Below are positions 1-6,855 of a stretch of 35,756 bases of DNA, one piece after another. Source of the DNA: a virus; the IMG/VR virus record IMGVR_UViG_3300024433_000024, positions 1-35,756 of that record; one strand, written 5' to 3'. Below the pieces are notes generated by a model. The model saw only the letters and a list, made by a program, of their open reading frames with translations. It made no database searches and was not told the origin of the DNA. How positions within the stretch are numbered: the stretch's first letter is position 1; each line of letters begins with the position of its first letter. A program made the translations under genes and the position numbers.

Positions 1-414
1 CTGCATTATGATCTTCGCTATCTCACTCGCCAACGGGTAGAATACTGCTGGCGATTCTTGGAGATCGACGAAATCTTTTCCCGTGATGCACAGTTGATCG
101 CCGTCCACAAACGCTTTCATATCCCAACCTCTTCTCAAGGACGGGATCGTAAAGCTACTCATCATTACCGGCACACCATCTATGCTTGCCACCTGCTTGC
201 CAAGCAATGCCTGAACGAGAGCCGAATGTTCCAAAATGAGCTCCTTGACACGAAAAGTTATCGCATCGTCACCACTCATCACCGACACCTTTATGATAGG
301 ATCGGACGCAGCAATTGCAGCGAGGGCAGCTTTCAACGTAAGTTTATCATAATCGTCAATCTCGACCTGCATTGGTTGACAACCAACGTCAAACCTGATA
401 GTTACCTCGAGCAT
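1..414 (-). CDS. Partial small phage protein, apparent in-frame fusion (3' end beyond window)
   Basis: An open frame runs leftward from an ATG at 414 (good ribosome site GGAAGG six bases upstream) off the window edge with no stop, giving 138 residues. The first 98 residues (MLEVTIRFDVG...) are of unknown family. The last 40, from an in-frame ATG at 120, are identical to the start of the small gene at 34888-35079. In the right-hand copy that module begins its own gene directly after the stop of an unrelated gene, so here either the stop of the upstream gene was lost or the junction is a recombination or assembly product. If the genome is circular this is an alternative allele of 34888-35390. 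No function is recognised. Confidence 0.6.
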   Translation of the reverse strand, partial: MLEVTIRFDVGCQPMQVEIDDYDKLTLKAALAAIAASDPIIKVSVMSGDDAITFRVKELILEHSALVQALLGKQVASIDGVPVMMSSFTIPSLRRGWDMKAFVDGDQLCITGKDFVDLQESPAVFYPLASEIAKIIMQ

Positions 415-441
415 TTGTACCTTCCTTTCTCGCCCATCGTT

Positions 442-669
442 TTACCTTTCTATCGTTAGATTGTGCTCCACCAATAAATCGCGACGTTCTCGCGCCCAGA
501 CTAGTTTTCCACTACGCTTGATGGCATAGACGTACTTTTCGACGTTTACCAGACCGGAGGTGAAATGTTTTCTAACCTCCTCGACTTGCTCTTTGGTCAA
601 TTCACCAAAAAATCTGATTTGCTGTGCTGGAAGCGCAAATTTATTGCCATACCATCGTTTGACGTTCAT
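442..669 (-). CDS. Small conserved hypothetical protein (75 aa), left copy
   Basis: 75-residue basic protein starting MNVKRWYGNKF; the ATG at 669 has the ribosome site GGAGG six bases upstream. A longer upstream frame exists, but it covers the conserved non-coding stretch 670-808 and is rejected. The protein is co-linear with 35391-35618 and differs only by scattered substitutions, mostly conservative (for example E/S, V/I, KH/EK). That pattern indicates selection on protein sequence, so the gene is real. No known domain is seen; the centre (residues 28-50) is a probable charged helix followed by beta strands. It is the last gene of a leftward run of small accessory genes. Function unknown. 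Confidence 0.7.
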   Translation of the reverse strand: MNVKRWYGNKFALPAQQIRFFGELTKEQVEEVRKHFTSGLVNVEKYVYAIKRSGKLVWARERRDLLVEHNLTIER

Positions 670-871
670 TACAGTTCCTCCAAAATGGGAAGCGGCGGTT
701 GTGGCCCGCGACCAAAAAACCCAGGCCCCTCTCAGGAACAGGTTTCCGGCCCGCTTGCGCGCGCTTCCCTCGCTTAAAGCGAGAGGGAGACCACGATCCG
801 GCTCTCTGCTGTTGACCTCAGCGTTCCCAGTTAGCCAGGCCGCAGCGATCCCTCCCGTTAAAGCCAAAAGA
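670..871. other. Non-coding spacer with inverted repeat
   Basis: No convincing gene is seen. The part up to 808 is nearly identical to 35619-35756. It includes the dyad CTCGCTTAAAGCGAG near 769-783, a GC-rich run (GCTTGCGCGCGCTTCCC) and a GGAACAGGTTTCC near-palindrome. High identity in a non-coding block suggests a function such as RNA structure, a processing site or a recombination point that guides module exchange. No T-tract follows on either strand, so it is not a simple terminator. Confidence 0.5.
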
Positions 872-1057
872 TCAATCCCTCTCCCACAGGTAAAACACCA
901 TATAGCCTACAATCGACACCGGCCACAGGAACGCAAAGACCCAACACAACCAGGTCTCCCGCAGAAAGGCGCGTATCCGATAGTCCACGACGAAATATAG
1001 ACCCATAGCTACACAGACATACCAAAGGAAAAGGATGATCGCGTATATTGCAGTCAT
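872..1057 (-). CDS. Small two-helix membrane protein
   Basis: 61 residues from an ATG at 1057 that overlaps the stop of the upstream gene (TAATG), implying translational coupling; an upstream in-frame start at 1099 would overlap that gene and is less likely. Two hydrophobic segments at about residues 3-24 and 35-57 are separated by a short basic linker (YRIRAFLRET), so the likely topology is a hairpin in the inner membrane. It sits in the leftward small-gene run after the 159-residue protein. The size would suit a holin-like or superinfection-exclusion protein, but nothing in the sequence decides this. Confidence 0.65.
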   Translation of the reverse strand: MTAIYAIILFLWYVCVAMGLYFVVDYRIRAFLRETWLCWVFAFLWPVSIVGYMVFYLWERD

Positions 1058-1536
1058 TATGCTACCGATTCCGCAAAAGCTATCGCCATCTTTTTGCAAT
1101 CCGCCAAAGTCTTGGCCTCGAATCCAATGGGAAGGCTCACATCGGCTTCGGGATGATCGCGCAGGTACTCATCTGTCCATCCCGAGGTGGCACATAGATG
1201 ATCCTCGCTGTCCACGATGTCACCGATGCCAAAACCGTAAAGGGCCCGGTGAGACCAACCATACCACTTTTGTTCCGCTTCACAAAAGCCAATGGAGCAA
1301 ACATGTCCACGCCTTCCCTTTGCCTGCGGCCCATCGGACGGGATGATCTCTGGTTTGATGCCCCGCTTCACGACCAGATAATGCGCACACCGGCCGTTGC
1401 CGATGTAGTATCCATCCGGCGTATAAGCTGATTTCATCACCATTCCGCCTGGTACACCTCCTGCCTCTTCTTCCGTCAACTTTTCTACCCTGATTTCGTA
1501 TCCGGCTTTGTAGTGCCGGACTAGTACCACTTCCAT
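1057..1536 (-). CDS. Conserved phage hypothetical protein (159 aa)
   Basis: Starts at the ATG at 1536 with AGGAG seven bases upstream. The central part (about residues 33-115: YTPDGYYIGNGRCAHYLV, then CSIGFCEAEQKWYGWSHRA, then GFGIGDIV) resembles a widespread family of small phage proteins that I know only as hypothetical. Conserved Cys, Trp, His and Gly residues in that core suggest a compact, possibly metal-binding fold. The C-terminus is helical. It is transcribed leftward with its neighbours and its stop overlaps the start of the membrane protein. Function unknown. Confidence 0.75.
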   Translation of the reverse strand: MEVVLVRHYKAGYEIRVEKLTEEEAGGVPGGMVMKSAYTPDGYYIGNGRCAHYLVVKRGIKPEIIPSDGPQAKGRRGHVCSIGFCEAEQKWYGWSHRALYGFGIGDIVDSEDHLCATSGWTDEYLRDHPEADVSLPIGFEAKTLADCKKMAIAFAESVA

Positions 1537-1538
1537 AA

Positions 1539-1709
1539 CTATCTCCTTTCCTCCTCGACAGTGAGCAAATCCAACAATCGGTGCAACGCCTCCTCATCTA
1601 TGGCGACCAGCGTCGTGTACAATTTCCTCGCCGCGTACTCTGCCAAATATTCACCGATTACCGGAGCCATAATGTCCGTTAAAATTTGGACTGCTTGTTC
1701 TTCGGTCAT
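1539..1709 (-). CDS. Small acidic helical protein (56 aa)
   Basis: A frame of 56 residues (MTEEQAVQILTDIM...) from the ATG at 1709, with GGAG in AGGAGAGT just upstream. It ends two bases before the next gene, whose ribosome site lies in its last codons. It is acidic, lacks Cys and is predicted almost wholly alpha-helical, with amphipathic spacing of Leu, Ile and Val. Tight packing between neighbours on the same strand is the main support. No family is recognised. Confidence 0.6.
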   Translation of the reverse strand: MTEEQAVQILTDIMAPVIGEYLAEYAARKLYTTLVAIDEEALHRLLDLLTVEEERR

Positions 1710-1740
1710 ACTCTCCTATCTTTCTACTATTTACATCTGG

Positions 1741-2094
1741 TCAAAAACGCGCGTTCAGGATGTCCGACAAACTCGACAATAATCCCTTCCTGCTTGGCGT
1801 GCACATCGGGAAAGGTGCTGGCGGGTTATTCCGCCAATAAATAACGTTCTCCCGCGCCGCTGCGGCCAACTCCCGCACAGACCCACCAGCCCTAGTCTGA
1901 AAAACGTCAAGAGGACACGTGACGGCCACGGGCAATCGCGCCGATTGTGGTCGCGCATCGAGTGAGGGAAGCAATCCTTCAGCACCGGCCAATAAATTCC
2001 GCACCTGGTCAACACTGCCCGTCGCCTCGATAGTCCGGGTCGTGGTTGTGCCATCGATTACGATAGTCTCAGTCAAGATGATAGTTGCGTTCAT
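1741..2094 (-). CDS. Hypothetical protein (117 aa)
   Basis: The start is the ATG at 2094, which overlaps the stop of the FtsK-like gene (ATGA) and follows GAGGTGG; a longer upstream frame lies inside that gene and is rejected. The N-terminus is beta-rich with repeated Thr (IILTETIVIDGTTTTRTIEATG), followed by a helical part with VDQVRNLLAG and a Pro-rich tail. No catalytic motif is visible. Coupling to the FtsK-like gene suggests a partner role or simple co-expression. Confidence 0.6.
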   Translation of the reverse strand: MNATIILTETIVIDGTTTTRTIEATGSVDQVRNLLAGAEGLLPSLDARPQSARLPVAVTCPLDVFQTRAGGSVRELAAAARENVIYWRNNPPAPFPMCTPSRKGLLSSLSDILNARF

Positions 2095-3692
2095 CGCACC
2101 ACCTCTTGACAGTCTGGACACAACCCGTCCACCGCGCAATCGCTACACACCGCAGCCCCACAGGCCGCGCAAGTCGTGATCGTGATTCCACGTGGAAAGC
2201 TGTCAGTGTCCCGATTGCAAAAGTCGCAAAAGTCAGGACTGCCCGCTACTACTACTATAGAATCACCCGCTACCGCGTCTGTCGCACTTGTAGCACCCTC
2301 GCCGGTAGTAGTAGCACCCTCTACAATCGTTTTAACCAGATCGTGCGCCTTGCCTCCGGTGTAACCAAAGACCGCGCGCTCGATTGCCCGCATACTTGCG
2401 CCCTGGTTATGGAGTTCGATCACTTGTGCAATCTGGTCGGGATCCCCACTGGGCGGTCGCGCTGTGATCGGCTCTGGCATAGCCAACTTTGGCCCGCCAT
2501 TGCCCAATACCCGCACAAAGTCCTCGCGTGACACAAACGGCCCTTGCACCTCTAACATTTCCCGGCCCGTCAGTTTCGCCCACGCCCGTCCCTTGTCGTG
2601 CAAGTCTCCCGCCGCGCTGTCATCCAGGACGACGCGCGAGGAGGTGGGGGAGGTCCTAAAACATAACCTGGTAGAAAAGTTGTCCCGCACCTGGGTATCT
2701 ACCACGCTATGTTTTGCCGATTGGCCGGCTAACAGGATGTAAACGCCATATTGCCGCGCCGTTTGCACTGCCGTCCGCAAGGGCTTCCCGATGCCCGTCT
2801 GGTTCAGCAAGTTCGTGCCCTCATCGAGCACGACCACCCAGGGGGGGATATTCGCTCCCGTCGCCTCGTTGTACTCGATTAGTTTGGTCGCAAGCGGGGC
2901 GTTGTTTTCGTACAGATCGCGCCGCTGTTGGATCTCGCTGCCCACCGCATCCAGGACGGCCGCCGCGTCTTGGGTCGTCCGCGCCACTGGGTATCTGAGT
3001 TTACCCCAACCGCGCAGCACGTTAAACTCGCTGCCGTTAATGTCGATTGCAACCACCTCGACCGGCTCGCGTGCTTTGGCGATTTGCCACAAGAACGAAC
3101 GCAGCCAGGTGGACTTGCCCCAACCGCTCGCGCCCACGGTCAGGACATGCATTAAGTTGTTGAGCGAATCAGATACTACCTCTAGCCCGTTCTCTGTAGG
3201 ATGTGCACCCACCACCAGATCGTGGATAGTAGGCTGCCGATCTCTGAACAAATCGACCAAGCACACCGACGTGGGCCAAACGGGCGCCGGTGTCGTACTT
3301 TCCTCCAACTGCGCCAGGGCTTTGGATGCCTGGGGGATGCCACGCATGGCCAGGAGCATCCTATGGATCGAATCGATCTTGAGGCGCATGGGATCGAGAT
3401 AGATCGTCCTCAGTTGGGTGAAAACCTCGCCCGTATCCAGATTGCGATACGTCCCATCGGCATCCAGCGTGACGCCCAGGCTGCCGCTTTCATTCGGCTC
3501 GAAACGCCGGACGGCATGCAGCTTGACACTTTGTTCGAGATCGGCCAGCGTTACTCTGTCTTGCTGCAAAGCAAGCCAACGGCTGTACCAGTCATCGTAG
3601 ACCTTCCGGCCTACCTGGTACAGCACCGCCGCGCCGGTCGCGCTGCCCACGACGACGCCCGTCGTTTTCAAAAATTCAAAAAATGGATCCAT
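2091..3692 (-). CDS. FtsK/HerA-type DNA-pumping ATPase with C-terminal zinc fingers
   Basis: 533 residues. A hydrophobic N-terminal stretch (about residues 10-27) may be a weak membrane anchor. The P-loop is G-A-S-G-W-G-K-S-T (187-195) and Walker B is W-V-V-V-L-D-E (285-291), in the FtsK/SpoIIIE/HerA arrangement, with conserved 'AIDING' and 'LLAGQSAKHS' elements between and after. A short HTH-like region follows (about 418-455). The last 50 residues hold four CxxC pairs (C-D-F-C, C-A-A-C, C-S-D-C, C-P-D-C), a zinc-binding tail not usual in FtsK. Such ATPases move double-stranded DNA in plasmid transfer, conjugative elements and segregation. In a phage that has its own terminase, a segregation or plasmid-transfer role is inferred. 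It is the first gene after the repeat array at 3785-3876. Confidence 0.85.
   Translation of the reverse strand: MDPFFEFLKTTGVVVGSATGAAVLYQVGRKVYDDWYSRWLALQQDRVTLADLEQSVKLHAVRRFEPNESGSLGVTLDADGTYRNLDTGEVFTQLRTIYLDPMRLKIDSIHRMLLAMRGIPQASKALAQLEESTTPAPVWPTSVCLVDLFRDRQPTIHDLVVGAHPTENGLEVVSDSLNNLMHVLTVGASGWGKSTWLRSFLWQIAKAREPVEVVAIDINGSEFNVLRGWGKLRYPVARTTQDAAAVLDAVGSEIQQRRDLYENNAPLATKLIEYNEATGANIPPWVVVLDEGTNLLNQTGIGKPLRTAVQTARQYGVYILLAGQSAKHSVVDTQVRDNFSTRLCFRTSPTSSRVVLDDSAAGDLHDKGRAWAKLTGREMLEVQGPFVSREDFVRVLGNGGPKLAMPEPITARPPSGDPDQIAQVIELHNQGASMRAIERAVFGYTGGKAHDLVKTIVEGATTTGEGATSATDAVAGDSIVVVAGSPDFCDFCNRDTDSFPRGITITTCAACGAAVCSDCAVDGLCPDCQEVVR
2186..2197. repeat. Palindrome TTCCACGTGGAA (copy 1, inside the FtsK-like gene)
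   Basis: Shares 16 bp (GTGATTCCACGTGGAA) with the copy at 7344-7355. In both places the codons spell P-R-G-I-T-I, so part of the match could be protein-driven, but the two proteins are unrelated. Candidate ParB site. Confidence 0.5.
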
Positions 3693-3784
3693 TTCCCGCC
3701 TCTTTTTAATCTAGCGTCACTCTCCTGGACGCTTTCTAAGCACTGAAAATCAAGTTATGGACTCTGATATGCCCATATCGAGAC

Positions 3785-3876
3785 TAGGCCACCCTATGGG
3801 CTGGCCCATAGGCTGTCCTATAGGCCACCCTATGGGCTGCCCTAGGCCACCCTATAGGCTGGCCTAGGCTACCTTA
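3785..3876. repeat. Iteron array, candidate centromere of the ParA/RHH system
   Basis: The gene-free gap 3693-3931 contains nested repeats of about 22 bp of the type TAGGCCACCCTATGGGCTG. Units begin at 3785, 3821, 3843 and (shortened) 3865, with a divergent insert (ATAGGCTGTCCTA) at 3808-3820. Three units share TAGGCCACCCTA exactly, and each unit contains internal dyads (CCTATGGG, CCTATAGG). The array lies just downstream of the RHH gene, the position of a parC/parS-type centromere in some small-ParA partition loci. An operator for the FtsK-like gene is the alternative. Confidence 0.7.
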
Positions 3877-3931
3877 GAACAGACCTCACTAGAAACCCGC
3901 AGAGATCTATCCGCAAAATTCTTGACCTCAT

Positions 3932-4282
3932 CTATTCAGGCTCCCACGGCAAAAGCAGCATCTCGGCGGAGCGGTGATAAAATTGAGAACTATCACCTGG
4001 CCGTTGTACATCTCCGTCCTCGATTGCACGCATCAAATAACTTATGGCATAAGTCATGAGATCCGAGTTCCGCACTCCCCAACGTTCGGCCTCAGCTATG
4101 ATCGCATCTTTCCATTCTGAGGAGGGTAACGTCAATGTCACCTTGCGCATAGATCGTCCTCGCTCATGTGGTGTGATTTTGGTCTTACGCTTTGGCGTTT
4201 TTGGCTCAGGCTCTCGAACTCCAGACCTGCTCATTAAAAAATCAATCGGCTCGTCGCCAAGATCTTTGATATTACGTCGCAT
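3932..4282 (-). CDS. Ribbon-helix-helix partition partner (ParB-like of small ParA systems)
   Basis: 116 residues. The ATG at 4282 (GGAGG seven bases upstream) overlaps the end of parA by 11 bases; a GTG one codon earlier is possible. A basic, flexible N-terminus (PKTPKRKTKITPHERGRS) precedes a ribbon-helix-helix core: strand MRKVTLTLPSSEW, then helix KDAIIAEAERWG, then helix RNSDLMTYAISYLMRAIED. This matches the architecture of ParG/omega-type centromere-binding proteins, whose basic tail often stimulates the ParA ATPase. Gene order parA-RHH followed by an iteron array supports the assignment. The sequence does not show whether it also represses parA. Confidence 0.75.
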   Translation of the reverse strand: MRRNIKDLGDEPIDFLMSRSGVREPEPKTPKRKTKITPHERGRSMRKVTLTLPSSEWKDAIIAEAERWGVRNSDLMTYAISYLMRAIEDGDVQRPGDSSQFYHRSAEMLLLPWEPE

Positions 4283-5018
4283 CACTTACCCTCCAAACTA
4301 ATGCAGCATACTCTTGCGCCGCCCGCGACCTGGAACGTTTCTCCCAGATCGTCAATCCTTCCGCCGCGCATTGTTCCAAGACCGTCGCCCGGTGGATGGG
4401 TTTCAAGATTGCCTTGTCGTCGTATTTGGCACGGAGATCGACCAACGTCGCCCGGCTCTCCGTGGTCACACTATCGAAAAACGTCGGTAAAATTCCCAAC
4501 ATGCTGCCCTGCCAGCCGTACCGCGTTTTCAACGTGGCCAGCGTTTCCATCGTCCTGACGACGCCCTCGGTACACAGATAGTTCGTCGCCGTAGGCACGA
4601 TGACCAGATCGGACGCGCAAATCGCTGCCTCCTGGAGGCCGCCTACAGAGGGAGCCGTATCGAATACCATAAAGTCCACGCCATTCAACCTGGCCAGCCG
4701 TTCGCTGATGACGCCCAAGTTGAATCCCTCCGCATAGAGCACGATTTGCGCCGTGGCGGTGCGCTTGTTGCCGGGCAGCAGCCATAATCCCTTCCGGCCT
4801 GTTTTGCGTACTACATCCACCGGCGATTGTTCATCCACCAGCAAACGATAGATTCCCGGTTCATGTTTCATTCCCAACGAGATCGCGCACTGGCCTTGCG
4901 GATCCAGGTCAACCAACAGCACCTGGCAGCCCTTGAGAGCAAGACCATGCGCCAGCGTCACCGCTGTCGTAGTCTTGCCCACGCCCCCCTTTTGGCTTGC
5001 AACCGTGATAGTTAGCAT
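4272..5018 (-). CDS. parA: ParA-type partition ATPase
   Basis: 248 residues from the ATG at 5018 (GGGCGGG upstream); an upstream in-frame start at 5078 would run into the inverted repeats and is less likely. The deviant Walker A motif K-G-G-V-G-K-T-T-T is at residues 10-18, with its signature first lysine. Walker A' is D-L-D-P-Q-G-Q (about 36-42) and Walker B is V-F-D-T-A-P-S (about 118). There is no N-terminal HTH, so this is the short type that relies on a separate DNA-binding partner, as encoded next to it. It drives segregation of the plasmid or prophage DNA over the nucleoid. Flanking arrays at 3785-3876 and 5041-5290 are the natural candidates for centromere and operator. Confidence 0.92.
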   Translation of the reverse strand: MLTITVASQKGGVGKTTTAVTLAHGLALKGCQVLLVDLDPQGQCAISLGMKHEPGIYRLLVDEQSPVDVVRKTGRKGLWLLPGNKRTATAQIVLYAEGFNLGVISERLARLNGVDFMVFDTAPSVGGLQEAAICASDLVIVPTATNYLCTEGVVRTMETLATLKTRYGWQGSMLGILPTFFDSVTTESRATLVDLRAKYDDKAILKPIHRATVLEQCAAEGLTIWEKRSRSRAAQEYAALVWRVSDAT

Positions 5019-5040
5019 TTTTACCCGCCCTTCATTTTTT

Positions 5041-5290
5041 TCAACTGTCAGTAGGTCCCGACAGTTGACGACAGTCATGTGTCGTCATGTGTCATACGTC
5101 ATATGACAGTTAAAAGCCGATTCTGTCAGACCTGGGGACACTTATGACATGACGACAGTTGTAATATTTTAACTGTCGTCAGTGTCATGCTGTCGAGGAG
5201 TACGACAGTTCCCCTATTTTAGTGTCATATGGCACATGACACATGACGACAGATCATAAGTGTCATAAGTGTCATGTACCATATGACAGT
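5041..5290. repeat. Dense cluster of TGTCAT/GACAGTT repeats; candidate origin or operator-centromere
   Basis: More than a dozen copies of TGTCAT/ATGACA and ACTGTC/GACAGT in both orientations fill 250 bp between parA and the DUF3987-like gene, whose 3' end they enter. Clear elements are perfect 10-bp arms GACGACAGTT (5151-5160) and AACTGTCGTC (5171-5180) around an AT-rich spacer; 9-bp arms TCAACTGTC (5041-5049) and GACAGTTGA (5060-5068) just upstream of parA; and two copies of CATATGACAGTT. Such clusters are typical of iteron origins or of partition operators. The AT-rich spacer inside a perfect dyad is compatible with an unwinding point. Confidence 0.75.
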
Positions 5291-6840
5291 TCGTTCTCTC
5301 TATTCAAGCGATAGTACATCGCCTTACCTTTTTGTTTGCTCTCCACCAGATCAGCTTCTTCCAAATCAAGCAAAGCTACCTTGGTTTTGCTGCTTTGCAT
5401 ATTCAATCCCCGGTAAATATCCCGTGCTGTATTCCATTCGTCTTCCGATGCATCCAACCACATCAAGATTTTAGTCTCGGCTTCATTTTGCCTCGATTCG
5501 GCCAACATTCCAGGTAGGCGATGTGCACTAGCCCGGCAGGTCTCGATAAAGTTTTGTGCCCGTGCCCAATGTTTGAGTGCGATTACTGGCGCACCGACAC
5601 CGTTCCAATCGAGCGCAGCCAGGAGGATGCTCACTTTGAGCGTGTGCTCGGCTAACCGGCCATAGACTCCCCACAGGCGAATGTCTACGGAGGTGGGGGG
5701 AACGAGCAATGTGTGCATTGTTGCCTGAAGATACGTTTGGTAGGCTTTGAAGACTCCCTCGCCTAGACCCACGCCGAGTGGTTTTGCTGGTTTCTGATAC
5801 GTTGATTCTGGCAGGTCATCTTCGCATAGCCGAGACAAACGATCTTGTATAGCTTTCGGCATCTCGGTCCGCGTCCGACTGGGCATTTGCCATATTGGTC
5901 CACTTTCCGGCGTTATTAACAGAAAGCGCGGCCACAGCCCAGTGTACCACAACGTATCCACATCGGCCTTTTTCAAATGCCAGGGGGTTGTTGCTCCTAG
6001 AAATGTCCAATATGCGTTTCTGACTGTCGAGCGTCCGGTGCCCCTTGTCTGTCTGCTAATGTACTCGCTGCAATCGTATAAGCGCAGCAAAGCCTCTCCC
6101 ATTCCGATGTTATAATCTTTACTCAGTCCCACAAATAGAGAGGATGCCTCGTCCAAGCATACGCCGCGCTGAGCTGCGTATGCTTGCCCTTTTTGCCAGT
6201 CTGCCATGTCTAATCCATCGAGCATCACTGGTTGCTTTCCGGCTAGTTCGTCCATCATCGCTTCTGGCGTCATTTCGCCAGGCAGCAATAGGTAACGCAT
6301 TACCAGTCCGGCCAGAAAGCGAGGGATGTTCAAGCCGGTGGACTTAGCGTACAATGTGGTAGGTGCGATCTGTAGTATGGCCAGATTCGGGAACAAGTCT
6401 TTGTGTGCCAGACGCAGCACCAAGCGCCTGGCAATGGCCAGGCTGACCAGCCACAATCCTCCGGCCTCGTGGAAAATGTCAGGTGTTAGTGGACTAACGG
6501 ACTTCGCGTAGCTGATATACTGATCTAACCAAATCCCTACACCTTCAGCCAGGCCGTCCGCCATTCTTGCCGACGACGGCAGAGAGGGCACCAACGAGAA
6601 CGAAGGTTTTTTGCGTGGTGACCGTCGTGGGTTTTGTTCTAAAATCGTTTTTAAGATCGTCTCGCCATCGCTCATCTCTGCGCACATTTCCTGCAGCACC
6701 GTGATTCGCCCACGTCCATCTGCGTCACTCACGGCCTGCGCAATCCGCAACCACGGCGTCGGCAGGTTTGCGATCAAGTCATCTTCGACGTTCATCCCGG
6801 CCACCATCCGGGCGATGATCCAGGCATGCTGTGTGTCCAT
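5272..6840 (-). CDS. DUF3987-like replication protein (helicase-like, degenerate P-loop)
   Basis: 522 residues, start ATG at 6840 with AAGGAAGG upstream. The layout resembles the DUF3987 proteins that accompany primases in phages and plasmids: an N-terminal helical region, a RecA-like centre and a C-terminal winged helix (about 455-515, KILMWLDASEDEW... to AMYYRLN). The expected Walker A position reads APTTLYAKSTGL, which lacks the usual GxGKS/T. The Walker B-like segment GVCLDEASSLF is preserved. ATP hydrolysis is therefore doubtful, or uses an altered loop. It lies directly after the primase in the same transcript and is probably its replisome partner. The family name is from memory. Confidence 0.6.
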   Translation of the reverse strand: MDTQHAWIIARMVAGMNVEDDLIANLPTPWLRIAQAVSDADGRGRITVLQEMCAEMSDGETILKTILEQNPRRSPRKKPSFSLVPSLPSSARMADGLAEGVGIWLDQYISYAKSVSPLTPDIFHEAGGLWLVSLAIARRLVLRLAHKDLFPNLAILQIAPTTLYAKSTGLNIPRFLAGLVMRYLLLPGEMTPEAMMDELAGKQPVMLDGLDMADWQKGQAYAAQRGVCLDEASSLFVGLSKDYNIGMGEALLRLYDCSEYISRQTRGTGRSTVRNAYWTFLGATTPWHLKKADVDTLWYTGLWPRFLLITPESGPIWQMPSRTRTEMPKAIQDRLSRLCEDDLPESTYQKPAKPLGVGLGEGVFKAYQTYLQATMHTLLVPPTSVDIRLWGVYGRLAEHTLKVSILLAALDWNGVGAPVIALKHWARAQNFIETCRASAHRLPGMLAESRQNEAETKILMWLDASEDEWNTARDIYRGLNMQSSKTKVALLDLEEADLVESKQKGKAMYYRLNRENELSYGT

Positions 6841-6855
6841 ATTCCTTCCTTTATT

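Larger units (their letters stand above)
1..808. repeat. Left copy of imperfect terminal repeat (matches 34960-35756)
   Basis: Bases 1-120 are identical to 34960-35079. Bases 121-441 are unrelated to 35080-35390 and about ten bases longer. Bases 442-808 match 35391-35756 with scattered substitutions in the coding part and very few in the non-coding part. The copy therefore alternates identical, replaced and near-identical blocks, as expected for two alleles of one locus at the overlapping ends of a circular contig, or for a duplicated module with a swapped gene. Confidence 0.9.

Noticed and set aside
670-867. N-terminal extension of the 75-residue left gene to an ATG at 867
   Set aside because: The extension covers the conserved non-coding block, does not exist as a frame in the right copy (the frame is interrupted) and the internal ATG has a good ribosome site.
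3785-3876. CRISPR-like array
   Set aside because: Repeats are contiguous and nested with internal dyads and no spacers, and no cas genes are present; partition iterons fit better.
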